A stretch of 64,000 nucleotides of DNA from an uncultured Cytophagales bacterium (GCA_938039675.1 CALHUI010000003.1:372001-436000), one strand, 5' to 3'; counted from the stretch's first letter, positions 18,224 through 27,705 are shown. Notes: generated by a model not told the origin, from the letters alone. Numbers and translations are program-made.

Positions 18224-18283
18224 AGGGAACGTTTGATTGAGTGTTTTCTGTTGTTTAATACCGCAGTTTTCCAAACGTTCCCT
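18224..18283 (-). repeat. Perfect 12-bp inverted repeat flush with the start codon
   Basis: AGGGAACGTTTG (18224-18235) and CAAACGTTCCCT (18272-18283), separated by 36 bp. In the mRNA of the protease gene the second arm ends directly at the ATG, so a folded leader would cover the ribosome-binding region. It could equally be an operator, or a terminator of the upstream TerB-like gene. Each arm contains the palindrome AACGTT. Confidence 0.7.
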
Positions 18284-18297
18284 GTTTGTGAAAAAAA

Positions 18298-18693
18298 TTA
18301 GAGCAGATGTTTTTTTAGCGATTCAATCATTTCTGACTCGGCTTTATTGGTGCCGCGATAGGCAGCCGCTACTTTTTCTACGCTTTTGACAATAAGCGCG
18401 CGCAGTTCCGGTGAAAGATTTTTCTGGTTTTCTTTGGCAAATGCAATAAATCGGTCGAATGCTTTTTGTGCCCTGATATTGCGGTCTTGCAAAATCTCAA
18501 ATTCAAATTCGGCAAAAAAGGCGGCATCCGTGCCGAAGTTATCTACACTTTCTTCCAGTGGCACAAGGTCTTCTACCACAATTCGGTGGATGGTCTTAAT
18601 TTCCTTGTCCTGAATTTGGCCGTCGGCTTTGGCAATGGCATAGAGCAATACACCGATGTTTTTGTAAAGTTTTTTGTAAAAATGCGCCGTCAT
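18298..18693 (-). CDS. TerB-like protein
   Basis: A 131-residue all-helical cytosolic protein. The N-terminal IGVLLYAIAKADGQIQDKEIKTI is the hallmark of the TerB/DjlA-N fold, whose acidic ADGxIxxxE loop can hold metal in tellurite-resistance TerB. The rest is helical with FIAFAKENQKNLSPELRALI and an EKVAAAYRG segment. No other ter genes are nearby, so a general stress or scaffold role is all that can be proposed. It precedes the trypsin-CAP gene by 74 bp on the same strand. Confidence 0.75.
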   Translation of the reverse strand: MTAHFYKKLYKNIGVLLYAIAKADGQIQDKEIKTIHRIVVEDLVPLEESVDNFGTDAAFFAEFEFEILQDRNIRAQKAFDRFIAFAKENQKNLSPELRALIVKSVEKVAAAYRGTNKAESEMIESLKKHLL

Positions 18694-18717
18694 ATGAGTT
18701 AATTTATGGTTGTGCGA

Positions 18718-20385
18718 TTATCTGACCAATACCATGCGCCTGCTGATTTGCATATAGGCCGTATGGAGCGTACAAATATACACCCCTGCCTATAAACGCG
18801 TGGCATCAAATGTAAGTTCGTGCGTATCGGAGCATCCCTTCGGCAAGAATGGCTATGAGCTTGCCTGTCAGGTCGTACAATTGTAACAGCACTTCGCTGC
18901 GTTGGGGCAGGTAGTAGCGGATGCAGGTTTCCTGCGCAAACGGATTGGAATAGCTCTAAAAAAACTGACCGACACGAGAAACGGCTTCTTCGATGGAAGT
19001 TACCGGCATGCTTACAGGATTAGACGGCAGACTTTCGTTGTGGAGGCGGTCAAATGCCATAACTACGTAGGTGTAGCGCACATCGGCCAATGTGTTTATT
19101 TTATCGGTAAAGGTGGTGGTATCATTCGGAGTAATGTGCGAATGGCACGTGTTTCGTCGGTATTGATGTTGCTGCCCGCTTCAAAGCGATAAACGGTAAA
19201 ATAATGCATTGCAGTGCGCCCGAAGGTAGTTCTACACCATTACGCACAACGGTAGCCGTCAGGTTTTGGGGGGCTGCCAGTACTGCATTGTCTTTCCATG
19301 GCATCGGCGAAATTATGGCGGGTTGGCAGCCAACGAGCGGGAACTAAAGAAGATATTGCCGCGCACTTCGGCGGTTCAGGCGTACTTGCTCCGACACTTG
19401 TTAGGTTTACGATAGTTGGCATCTGTGCTTGTTTCGTCAATGCGGTAGGCATCTTGACCAATGTACAAGTGCCTGCCAAAACTGCTTGGTGCCTACCAAG
19501 CCACAATATTGCATAGCGAGCAGCGTTGAAGCCGATTGTCCAATAAATTTGGGGTGCTACATAGTCCGGCCATTGTTGTTCTACTCATTTGCGTGAATCG
19601 GCATCAATGGTGCTGGAACTTTGTAAACCGGAGGTAGTCGAGCCAAGTGGTTGAGCAGTGCTGCGGTTTTGCCAGATGCCAAAAGGCGATATGCCAAACT
19701 TGGCACAAGGTTTCGCGGCGCAGATGCTGTCCTAAGAGGCACGAATGAAAAGTTCTATGTTGTTGCGTCGCCGGTCTTTGTTAGTGATTCCGCGTCCGAA
19801 AGCACGGAAGGTAGCTTCGTTGTCCGGCGTTTGCCCTGCCACAGGGTAAGGCTCAAAATAATCATCATAGTGAACGGAATCAATATCGTATTTGCGTACC
19901 ACATCCATTACAGCGCGTAGGATGTGCGCCTCGGACATACTTGGGTTGAGGATGCGTAAATTGCCATAGGTCAGTATCCACTCGGGGCGGGTAACGCTGA
20001 TATGATTGGGCGCAATGCTCGCCGAGCGCATATCGGTGTAATGGCACGAAAAGGATTAAACCATGCGTAAAACTCCATGCCGCATTTGCAGGCTTCGGCA
20101 ATCATGAATGCCAGTGGGTCATAGCCCGGGTTTTGTCCCTGCCTGCCTGTCATCCATTTGCTCTATGGCTCAATTTCGCTGGGATATATCGCATCGCAGG
20201 CACTGCGAACCTGCAACAATCACCGCATTGATACCGTTGCTTTTATACTCATCCGGCAGGCTGATAAACTCCTGTCGTTGCTGTTGGGCGGTCAGGTCGC
20301 GGCGGCTCGGCCAGTCAATGTTGCTTGTATAGGCAACCCATACCCCCGCGAAACTCTCGCTTGGGCGACTGTGCCCAAGTGATTA
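18718..20385 (-). pseudogene. Decayed GHL10-type glycosidase-like gene with T9SS sorting tail
   Basis: No long frame survives, but minus-strand fragments fall in the right order. N-terminal: ESFAGVWVAYTSNIDWPS and EYKSNGINAVIVAG, then TGRQGQNPGYDPLAFMIAEA and CGMEFYAWFNPFRA, then LNPSMSEAHILRAVMDVVRK with YDIDSVHYDDYFEPYP. These match the GHL10 (DUF187) glycosidase-like fold. A fibronectin-like piece follows (APQNLTATVVRNGVEL). The end reads DATRL-stop-AGVYICTLHTAYMQISRRMVLVR, a type A T9SS C-terminal sorting domain with an in-frame TAG. At least six frameshifts or stops are present. No signal peptide is visible, so the 5' end is probably lost. Confidence 0.85.
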
Positions 20386-20523
20386 TATATCAAAGTGTGC
20401 AAAGCAATACAATGCGGTAAAAATCTTTATAAGAAGTTGATAGTCGGATGATAAAAAAACTGAAAACGGCAAATCTCGCATCTTAATTCCGAACTCCGTT
20501 TAATTTTGCTTGCTTAAAAAAGC

Positions 20524-21312
20524 CTACTTGCCTGCCGCTACAAACAATTGCGGGTCAATTGGCTGATTAACAGCAAATTGTTTCCAATTGATATCCATCC
20601 ATTTTGCTCCTTCAAAATAGAGACGCACACGGGTAGGTTGCAGAAAGGACACGTTGGGTGCTTGTTTGAAGTCGGAGTAAATGCGATAGTGATAACCTAC
20701 TTCTGTATTAAAACCTACCATGCGAATGTAGAAATTTTTAGCATCTATCGCAAATAAGGTTTTGCTCTGTTTGGGGTCGGTAATTTGGATGAAGTAACAA
20801 GGAAAACCTTCTACTTGGTCGTTGGCAAGCAAATCCAGTTTAAAGCCCGGCGAATTGGCAAAGCGGATGATGCCAAAGCCGAAGTTGTTGCTCCATGCAA
20901 AATGTTTTTCGTAGGGCTTGGCCTTGGGCGCGAGGTAAGTGGATGAGGTTTTGCCGTCAAAAGCCAATTTGAAAAATACGGAGTCGCCTTCTGCCGCATC
21001 AAAGCGCACACGCCCGTTGGCTTTGTGGGCTTCGTCGTTTTCGGGCGGATAGACGCGGTACATGGCGTATTTGTCAAAGTGCATTTTCATATCCTGCCGC
21101 CCGTCGGGGAAAAAATCGGCAGTACCTTGTAAAACCAAAGTTTGCGGGCGCTGCCACGTGTCGCCGCCGGCAGCAGCCACAGCCCGTTTCAGAATCTCGG
21201 TGGCCGAAAGCGTAGGTAATGCCGCCGCCGTTGTTTTTTCCGAACTCTTGCAAGCATTCAGCAACCATATGCCGAGCAATAGCCATCCTGTCAAATACAT
21301 GTTCCGCTTCAT
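20524..21312 (-). CDS. Predicted outer-membrane lipoprotein, LolA/LolB-like
   Basis: A 262-residue lipoprotein: the signal ends with lipobox LLNAC followed by KSSEK, without Asp at +2. The mature part is predicted beta-rich (LVLQGTADFF, GRVRFDAAEGDSVFFKLAF, HYRIYSDFKQAP, RVRLYFEGAKWMDINW), similar in plan to the half-barrel of LolA/outer-membrane lipoprotein-sorting proteins. ATEILKRAVAAAGGDTWQRP before the barrel is common in exported Bacteroidetes relatives. The function is not known. ATG 21312 or 21300 are both possible starts. Confidence 0.7.
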   Translation of the reverse strand: MKRNMYLTGWLLLGIWLLNACKSSEKTTAAALPTLSATEILKRAVAAAGGDTWQRPQTLVLQGTADFFPDGRQDMKMHFDKYAMYRVYPPENDEAHKANGRVRFDAAEGDSVFFKLAFDGKTSSTYLAPKAKPYEKHFAWSNNFGFGIIRFANSPGFKLDLLANDQVEGFPCYFIQITDPKQSKTLFAIDAKNFYIRMVGFNTEVGYHYRIYSDFKQAPNVSFLQPTRVRLYFEGAKWMDINWKQFAVNQPIDPQLFVAAGK

Positions 21313-21539
21313 GCCCTTAAACTAATAAAAAAATGCCAATTTCTGCGCTTTGTGGCTGCTGTTTAAACAATTGGACACTTCAAACTGTGCGTGCAAACGG
21401 CAGGTGCTAATATTTCGCTGAATAGATTGTATCAAAGCGCAAGTAATTTGCGAAAAACACGGCATTCTCAGAAGACACCAACTGCCTCTTGGTTATTTGG
21501 CTGTTAAATGAACCTGCCTCCTGCAAAGAGAAAAATGTT

Positions 21540-21547
21540 TACTTTTG
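21540..21547 (+). promoter_or_regulatory. -7 element of the S9 peptidase gene
   Basis: TACTTTTG matches TAnnTTTG and lies 30 bp before the ATG at 21578. No TTG is found at the expected upstream distance. Confidence 0.45.
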
Positions 21548-21577
21548 GCATATTTGTTAAACAACACAGATTTAACT

Positions 21578-24007
21578 ATGAAAAAACTACTGTTTCAAGG
21601 TGCTGTGCTGCTGTTGTGTGGTTTAAACTCTGCCGCAAATTTGCTGGCACAAACAGACATCAAGTACCAAACGCCGCCTCAATCTATTGTTGATTTGGTA
21701 AATGCACCTTCTACACCGGCTGTAAGCATTGACAGCAAGGGGGAATGGATGGTGTTGCTCATGCAGTCTGAACTGCCGAGCATTGCCGAGCTTGCCCAAC
21801 CCGAGTTGCGACTGGCCGGTTTGCGCATCAACCCCAATACCAACGGCCCGAGCCGTGCCGGTTACATTATCGGCATCAAATTGCGCAAGCTGATGGGTAA
21901 GGAGGAAATAGAGATAAAAGGTATGCCTGCCAATCCATTGATTTCCAATGTATCATGGTCGCCCGATGAAAAGAAAATCGCTTTTGCACATACTGCCGAC
22001 AAGCACATTGAACTGTGGGTAATTGACGTGGCAACTGCAACAGCCAAACGCGTGGGCAACTTTGCGCTGAACAGCGTGCTGGCTAATCCTTTTGAGTGGA
22101 TGAGCGACAGCAACCGCTTGCTTTGTACCATTGTGCTGCAAGGCCGCGGTGCTGCTCCTGCTCCCAATAACGTGCCGCAAGGCCCTGTGGTTCAGGAAAA
22201 TGTGGGTAAACGTGCACCGGCACGTACCTATCAGGATTTGTTGAAATCTCCCTCCGACGAAAAGATTTTTGAATATTATGCAACTGCACAGACTGCCATT
22301 ACCGATTTGAACGGTTCGCTGACCATGATTGGCGATGCGGGCATGATTGGCAATGCATCTGCTTCCCCCGACGGTCGTTTTGTGATGATGCAGATAATCA
22401 AACGTCCGTTTTCTTACTTAGTGCCCGTCAATAATTTCCCCTATCAGGTCGCCGTTTATGACGCCGCTACGGGCAAACAGGTAAAAGTTTTGACAGAGCG
22501 CCCGCTGGCAGAGAACCTGCCCACAGGTTTTGATGCTGTTCCGACAGGGCCGCGCCGCCACACTTGGCGTGCCGATGCACCCGCTACCATCGTATGGGTA
22601 GAGGCACAGGATGAAGGCGACCCCAAAAAGGAAGTAGCTATCCGCGACCGTGTATTTGCACTGAACGCTCCGTTTGATGGGCAGCCCCAAGAGATTTTGG
22701 CCACAAAATTCCGTTTTGCGGGTATTACTTGGGGCAATGAAAAAATGGCTTTCGCCCGCGAGCGTTGGTGGGCTACCCGCAAAGAGGCGGTACAAATCAT
22801 TCATCCCGATGGACAGGCAGCCCCTGTTGTGCTGTTTGACCGCTCCTATGAAGATACTTACACCGACCCGGGCTCGCCCCGCACCAAGCGCAATGCCTAC
22901 GGCCGCAGCGTGTTAGACATCCAGAAAGACAACACCATCTTTTTCTTTGGCACAGGTTCTTCACCCGAAGGCGACCGTCCATTTGTTGATTTATTCAATC
23001 TGACAACCAAAAAAACTACCCGTTTGTGGCGCTCGGAAGCCCCTTACTACGAGCGTCCGGTGGACATTATTAATAACGAAAAGCAACTGTTGATTACGGT
23101 GCGCGAATCAACCACCGAAAACCCGAACTATTTCCTGCGCGATTTGAAAAGAAAGCAAATCACACAACTGACCTTCTTCCCCAATCCGTATGAAGGGTTG
23201 AAAGGTGTAACTAAGCAGCTAATCAAGTACAAACGTGCCGATGGTATCGAAATGAGTGCCGATTTATACTTGCCTGCCGGCTATAAAAAAGAGGACGGCC
23301 CGCTGCCTTCTTTTGTGTGGGCTTATCCGCGTGAGTACAAGAGTGCAGCGGCGGCAGGTCAGGTAAGTGGTTCGCCGTATCGCTTTACGCGCCTTTCATG
23401 GGGTTCGCCTATCTTCTGGGTAACGAGAGGATACGCCGTATTTGACAACGCCGCCATGCCTATTGTAGGCGAGGGCGACAAACAGCCAAACGATTCTTTC
23501 GTACAGCAATTAGACCTGAACGCCAAAGCCTTGATAGAGGAGGGTACGCGCTTAGGCGTAATGGATAAGAACCGCATTGCGGTAGGCGGCCACTCCTACG
23601 GCGCATTTATGACGGCTAACTTGCTGGCACATACCGACTACTTCCGTGCAGGAATTGCCCGCAGCGGTGCTTATAACCGCACTTTGACACCGTTTGGCTT
23701 CCAAAGCGAAGAACGTACTTTCTGGGAAGTTCCCGAAGTTTACAGCCAAATGTCGCCGTTTATGTATGCCAACAAAATCAAAGAACCTATCCTGCTGATT
23801 CACGGAGAGGCCGACAACAACTCCGGCACTTTCCCTATGCAGAGCGAGCGTTTCTACAATGCGTTGAAAGGACACGGCGCAACTGCCCGTTTTGTGCTTT
23901 TGCCGCACGAAAGCCACGGCTATCGCGCTAAAGAATCGGTGATGCATATGCTGTGGGAAATGGATCAGTGGCTGGAGAAGTACGTGAAAAATGCAAAAAG
24001 TAACTGA
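21578..24007 (+). CDS. Exported S9-family peptidase (glutamyl-endopeptidase-like)
   Basis: An 809-residue secreted serine peptidase of the prolyl-oligopeptidase clan. Signal peptide MKKLLFQGAVLLLCGLNSAA with cleavage near LLAQ. A beta-propeller (WSPDEKKIAFAHTADKHIEL, ASPDGRFVMMQII) covers about residues 60-530; the alpha/beta hydrolase domain follows. Catalytic residues seen: Ser in GGHSYGAFMT, Asp in HGEADNNSG, His in PHESHGY. The sequence resembles the chloroplast glutamyl endopeptidase (S9D) group. It would trim peptides in the periplasm. The ATG at 21578 is chosen over 21545 because it gives the signal peptide. Confidence 0.9.
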   Translation: MKKLLFQGAVLLLCGLNSAANLLAQTDIKYQTPPQSIVDLVNAPSTPAVSIDSKGEWMVLLMQSELPSIAELAQPELRLAGLRINPNTNGPSRAGYIIGIKLRKLMGKEEIEIKGMPANPLISNVSWSPDEKKIAFAHTADKHIELWVIDVATATAKRVGNFALNSVLANPFEWMSDSNRLLCTIVLQGRGAAPAPNNVPQGPVVQENVGKRAPARTYQDLLKSPSDEKIFEYYATAQTAITDLNGSLTMIGDAGMIGNASASPDGRFVMMQIIKRPFSYLVPVNNFPYQVAVYDAATGKQVKVLTERPLAENLPTGFDAVPTGPRRHTWRADAPATIVWVEAQDEGDPKKEVAIRDRVFALNAPFDGQPQEILATKFRFAGITWGNEKMAFARERWWATRKEAVQIIHPDGQAAPVVLFDRSYEDTYTDPGSPRTKRNAYGRSVLDIQKDNTIFFFGTGSSPEGDRPFVDLFNLTTKKTTRLWRSEAPYYERPVDIINNEKQLLITVRESTTENPNYFLRDLKRKQITQLTFFPNPYEGLKGVTKQLIKYKRADGIEMSADLYLPAGYKKEDGPLPSFVWAYPREYKSAAAAGQVSGSPYRFTRLSWGSPIFWVTRGYAVFDNAAMPIVGEGDKQPNDSFVQQLDLNAKALIEEGTRLGVMDKNRIAVGGHSYGAFMTANLLAHTDYFRAGIARSGAYNRTLTPFGFQSEERTFWEVPEVYSQMSPFMYANKIKEPILLIHGEADNNSGTFPMQSERFYNALKGHGATARFVLLPHESHGYRAKESVMHMLWEMDQWLEKYVKNAKSN

Positions 24008-24023
24008 TAAATAATTGATGTGA

Positions 24024-24057
24024 GAAAGGGCGAACAAAATCGCGCCCTTTCTTTTTT
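24024..24057 (+). terminator. Terminator of the S9 peptidase gene
   Basis: GAAAGGGCG and CGCCCTTTC form a perfect 9-bp stem followed by TTTTTT, 16 bp past the stop. It ends 12 bp before the pgi -7 element. Confidence 0.85.
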
Positions 24058-24069
24058 CGCCCTTACTAT

Positions 24070-24077
24070 TATATTTG
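24070..24077 (+). promoter_or_regulatory. -7 element of pgi
   Basis: TATATTTG matches TAnnTTTG, 23 bp before the pgi ATG and just downstream of the preceding terminator. Confidence 0.5.
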
Positions 24078-24100
24078 CTGCGCACACTAAGCGCAAAGAA

Positions 24101-25450
24101 ATGGAACCACTGAAAATTGATATCAGTAAAACCTTAGAGTTTTTGCTTTATAAAGATATTGCCCGCTATCAGGCAGAAATAGACCAACACCACGAAGCCC
24201 TGCGCAACCGAACAGGCAAAGGCAGCGATTTTTTGGGGTGGGTCAATCTGCCGAGCAGCACAAGCGAGGATTTACTCAGCGAAATAGAGGCTACCGCCCG
24301 CCGTATGCAGGAAATCGCCGATATTTTTGTTGTAGTAGGCATTGGCGGTTCTTATTTGGGCGCCAAAGCGGTGATTGATGCCCTTTCGCACCATTTCAGC
24401 CCGTTATTGAGCAAGGAGCAGCGCAAAGCCCCGCTGATAGTTTTTGCCGGGCAGAATATTTGCGCCGACTACCACGCCGACCTGATGGATATTTTGGCAG
24501 ATAAAAGCTATGCAGTAGCCGTAATTTCCAAATCGGGAACAACTACCGAACCTGCCATTGCCTTCCGCCTGCTGAAACAGGATTTGGAAAAACGCTACGG
24601 CAAGGAAGGCGCACGCAAGCGCATCATCGCCGTTACAGACCCTGAGTCGGGGGCACTGCGCAAAATGGCCACACAGGAAGGCTACCCAACCTTCTCTATT
24701 CCGCCCGATGTAGGAGGGCGCTTTTCGGTGCTCACCCCCGTAGGGCTGCTGCCGATTGCCGTGGCAGGTTTTGACATCCGCCAACTGATAGCCGGCGCAC
24801 GCGACATGGAATTACATTCCCAAAAATACAGCGATATGAACCAAAACCCCGTTTCGCTGTATGCTGCCGTGCGCAATGCACTCTATCGCCGCGGCAAAAA
24901 CATTGAAATTTTGGCAACTTATCATCCGCGCCTACAATACCTTGTGGAGTGGTGGAAACAACTCTACGGCGAAAGTGAAGGCAAAGACCTGAAAGCAATA
25001 TTGCCCGTTGGTGTCGGCTTCACAACCGACCTGCACTCTATGGGGCAACTGATTCAGGACGGGGAGCGCAACTTGTTTGAAACCGTTATTTCTGTTGCCA
25101 AAACCCGCCGTCAGGTTGTCATTCCGACCGATGCCGAGGATTTGGACAAACTTAACTATCTGGCAGGGAAAGACATGCACACCGTTAATAAAATGGCTGA
25201 AAAAGGCACTTTGCTTGCCCACATAGAAGGCAACGTTCCTAATTTGGTCATTGAAATTCCGACTATCAGCGAGTACTACATCGGGCAGTTGTTCTACTTC
25301 TTCGAAAAAGCCTGTGCCATCAGCGGCTATATTCTGGGTGTCAATCCGTTTGACCAGCCTGGCGTAGAGGCTTATAAGGTCAATATGTTTGCCTTGTTAG
25401 GCAAAGCAGGTTATGAGGAGTTGGCGAAAACCCTGCAAGAGCGTTTGTAA
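24101..25450 (+). CDS. pgi: Glucose-6-phosphate isomerase
   Basis: Glycolytic isomerase interconverting glucose-6-P and fructose-6-P, 449 aa, cytosolic, short bacterial type. Seen: VVVGIGGSYLGAKA near residue 77, VISKSGTTTEPAIAFR, the signature DVGGRFSVLTPVGLLPIA, the GEGKD-like GESEGKD, and GVNPFDQPGVEAYK near the end. The frame is open to 24020, but this start is preceded by a terminator and promoter. The esterase gene follows after 4 bp. Confidence 0.97.
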   Translation: MEPLKIDISKTLEFLLYKDIARYQAEIDQHHEALRNRTGKGSDFLGWVNLPSSTSEDLLSEIEATARRMQEIADIFVVVGIGGSYLGAKAVIDALSHHFSPLLSKEQRKAPLIVFAGQNICADYHADLMDILADKSYAVAVISKSGTTTEPAIAFRLLKQDLEKRYGKEGARKRIIAVTDPESGALRKMATQEGYPTFSIPPDVGGRFSVLTPVGLLPIAVAGFDIRQLIAGARDMELHSQKYSDMNQNPVSLYAAVRNALYRRGKNIEILATYHPRLQYLVEWWKQLYGESEGKDLKAILPVGVGFTTDLHSMGQLIQDGERNLFETVISVAKTRRQVVIPTDAEDLDKLNYLAGKDMHTVNKMAEKGTLLAHIEGNVPNLVIEIPTISEYYIGQLFYFFEKACAISGYILGVNPFDQPGVEAYKVNMFALLGKAGYEELAKTLQERL

Positions 25451-25454
25451 GCCA

Positions 25455-26111
25455 ATGGAAGACCTTGCACAACACGATGCCGTTTTCAATTTTAATGCCC
25501 GCTACTATACGTGGGGCACACTTTCGGCTCAGACAGAGAAAATCTGGTGGATTATGCACGGCTACGGGCAATTGGCCGCCTACTTTGTCCGAAAGTTTGC
25601 TCATTTAGACCCTGTCGCTAACTACATCATAGCACCACAGGGGCTTTCCAAGCACTACCTGAAAGGCTTTGAGGGCAGGGTAGGGGCAGTTTGGATGACC
25701 CATGAAGACCGCCTGAACGATATAGCTAACAATATGCACTATTTGCAGGCAGTCTATGCGCTGGAATCGGCCAAACCGCATTTCCAACATGTACCAAAAG
25801 TGTACATGTTGGGCTTTTCGCAAGGGTGTGCTACGCTTTGCCGTTGGCTGGCATATAGCAAAGTACCCTATAATCGCCTGATTATGTGGGCAGGAGAAAT
25901 GCCTGCCGATGTGCTGTCAAACGTACACGAAACACCTATTTCCTCGCGCGAATTGTTGTTTGTGTACGGCAACCGCGATGAGCTGATTCCCGAAGGCCAA
26001 GCCGAAAAACATTTTCATGCTTTGGAAAGTATTGGCTTGCGCCCACAGGTAGTTAATTTTGAAGGTGGACATGAAATGCCTGCCGACATTATTTCCTTTA
26101 TCAGCCAATAG
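25455..26111 (+). CDS. Phospholipase/carboxylesterase-type alpha/beta hydrolase
   Basis: A 218-residue soluble hydrolase of the YpfH/carboxylesterase-2 family. WWIMHGYGQLAAYF is the oxyanion region, GFSQGCATLCRW holds the nucleophilic Ser, YGNRDELIP the Asp, and FEGGHEMP the His. The substrate is unknown. It follows pgi by 4 bp and is probably co-transcribed with it. The ATG at 25455 is used; the frame upstream lies inside pgi. Confidence 0.85.
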   Translation: MEDLAQHDAVFNFNARYYTWGTLSAQTEKIWWIMHGYGQLAAYFVRKFAHLDPVANYIIAPQGLSKHYLKGFEGRVGAVWMTHEDRLNDIANNMHYLQAVYALESAKPHFQHVPKVYMLGFSQGCATLCRWLAYSKVPYNRLIMWAGEMPADVLSNVHETPISSRELLFVYGNRDELIPEGQAEKHFHALESIGLRPQVVNFEGGHEMPADIISFISQ

Positions 26112-26211
26112 CGAGTTAGCTGCTTTTTTTGTAATTATGCGTAAATGAAGATTTGGTTAAATATTTCATGACGGCATAACCTTAATGCAACAAAATTAAA
26201 CCGCATTTGTG

Positions 26212-27018
26212 ATGGCTATTCGCATACTGAATCCTAAAAAAGTAAAGTTGCCGCAGTTGAAGCTTCTTCGGCGCGACCCCTTCGGCAACTGGCTGATTTT
26301 GAAACGTGCGCTGTTAAGCGTTTTTGCAGTAGGTACGTATGCACGCATGAACATTATCAACAAATTGAAGATAGAAGGAACAGAATACCTAATGGATTTA
26401 CCCGATAAGAATGTTCTTTTTATTTCCAATCACCAGACCTACTATGCCGATGTGATTGCGTTATACCACATTTTTTGCAGCGTCAAATGGCGGATGAAAG
26501 ATTCTATTCGCTTTCCTATATACTTTTTTTTGCCAAGAGTAAAAAGTTTTTATGTGGCTGCCGAAGAAACCATGCTTGAAAGCGGATTTTTGCCAAAGGT
26601 TTTTACCTATGCCGGAGCCGTAACCGTTCGCCGCTCATGGCGCAGTAAAGGCCAAGATATACAGCGCGGTCCAGACAGACAAGCACCTGAAAAAATTAAA
26701 AAAGCATTAGAGTACGGTTGGGTAATTAACTTCCCGCAAGGCACCACAAAACCTTACGCACCTGTGCGCAAAGGAACGGCACACATTATCAAAGACTTTA
26801 AACCTATTGTTATACCGGTGGTATTGAACGGATTCCGTCGTGCATTTGATAAAAAAGGATTGAAGCTCAAAAAACGCGGCACAACCCTTTCCGTTCGGTT
26901 TAAGCCCCCCATTGTATTCGATGACAGCTATACTGTTGAGCAAATCAGAGAAGAAATTGCGCGACTGATAGAACAAGTGCCGGAAGGAACAGGTATTCCT
27001 CCGGTACCCGAAGCGTAG
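26212..27018 (+). CDS. Lysophospholipid acyltransferase family protein (second PlsC-like)
   Basis: A 268-residue membrane-associated acyltransferase. The HX4D site is NHQTYYAD (with FISNHQ before it) and the second motif is FPQGTTKPYAPVRKG. A basic C-terminal part (KKGLKLKKRGTT) and PIVIPVVLNGFRRAF complete the core. It differs clearly from the PlsC at 10921, so the two probably use different substrates; this one could act in ornithine-lipid, glycolipid or phosphatidate synthesis. GTG 26209 directly precedes the ATG. Confidence 0.85.
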   Translation: MAIRILNPKKVKLPQLKLLRRDPFGNWLILKRALLSVFAVGTYARMNIINKLKIEGTEYLMDLPDKNVLFISNHQTYYADVIALYHIFCSVKWRMKDSIRFPIYFFLPRVKSFYVAAEETMLESGFLPKVFTYAGAVTVRRSWRSKGQDIQRGPDRQAPEKIKKALEYGWVINFPQGTTKPYAPVRKGTAHIIKDFKPIVIPVVLNGFRRAFDKKGLKLKKRGTTLSVRFKPPIVFDDSYTVEQIREEIARLIEQVPEGTGIPPVPEA

Positions 27019-27071
27019 CGAAAAGTTGACAGATAATCGTTATATTTACGACAAGCTCAACTGCAACAAAT

Positions 27072-27488
27072 ATGCTCAACAAAATACACTACACAGCATC
27101 AGTAACCAACGTGGGTGCACGCACCGGAAACGTAAAATCCGACGATGGCGTTTTAGACCTTGAAGTACGCCAACCCGTAGCTTTGGGCGGCCCCAAAGGA
27201 AATTATACCAACCCCGAGCAATTGTTTGCCGCCGCTTATGCCGCTTGCTTTGGCGGTGCTTTGCAAGCTGCCGGCAAGGGGAAAAACATGGCAGATGCCA
27301 CTGTTACCGTTAAAGTCCACATTGGTAGCGATAGTGAAGGGGGCTTTGGTTTAGGGGCTGAAATTCATGTAGCCTTGCCTCATTTGAATAAAGCTGAAGC
27401 CGAGGAAATTGTAGATAAAGCCCATGCAACCTGTCCATATTCTAAAGCCACCCGCGGCAACATAGATGTGAAACTGGTGGTGCTCTGA
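27072..27488 (+). CDS. ohr: Organic hydroperoxide resistance protein (OsmC/Ohr)
   Basis: A 138-residue thiol peroxidase that reduces organic hydroperoxides, usually with lipoylated partners. The two redox cysteines are present in AAYAACFGGAL and HATCPYSKATRGN, the classic Ohr pair. YTNPEQLFAAAYAACF near residue 45 and the terminal VKLVVL are typical. OhrR is not in the window. Confidence 0.93.
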   Translation: MLNKIHYTASVTNVGARTGNVKSDDGVLDLEVRQPVALGGPKGNYTNPEQLFAAAYAACFGGALQAAGKGKNMADATVTVKVHIGSDSEGGFGLGAEIHVALPHLNKAEAEEIVDKAHATCPYSKATRGNIDVKLVVL

Positions 27489-27552
27489 TGGGTTGATATG
27501 TGCAAAAACCTCATTTAATCAATTGAGCAAATTAGTACCTTATTTTTGTGTA

Positions 27553-27705
27553 AAGTGCTGTTAGCGTCTGCAACGGCCAACAAGCTTTTCCGAATTCCTA
27601 ACAGCGGTTTTTAAACCCCTGTGAGCGGATTCTGAAAAGTTCGCGCCAGACTATTCAATTACTTGTCAGCCTTACCAACTTTCTGTGTTTGGTAAGGCTG
27701 ATTTT
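27553..27705 (+). ncRNA. Candidate structured small RNA, rod-shaped (6S-like)
   Basis: A -7 element TATTTTTG (27541-27548) and a strong terminator bracket about 150 nt that encode nothing. A TTG 15 bp upstream (27523-27525) is a tight -33. The interior pairs end to end: GTCTG (27566) with CAGAC (27647); CTTTTC-c-GAAT-t-CC (27585-27598) with GGATTC-t-GAAAAG (27627-27639); ACAG-c-GG (27601) with CC-c-CTGT (27616-27622). The 3' end is a 12-bp stem CAGCCTTACCAA/TTGGTAAGGCTG (27667-27700) followed by ATTTTAT. A long interrupted rod with internal bubbles resembles 6S RNA; that identity is inferred from shape only. Confidence 0.5.
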
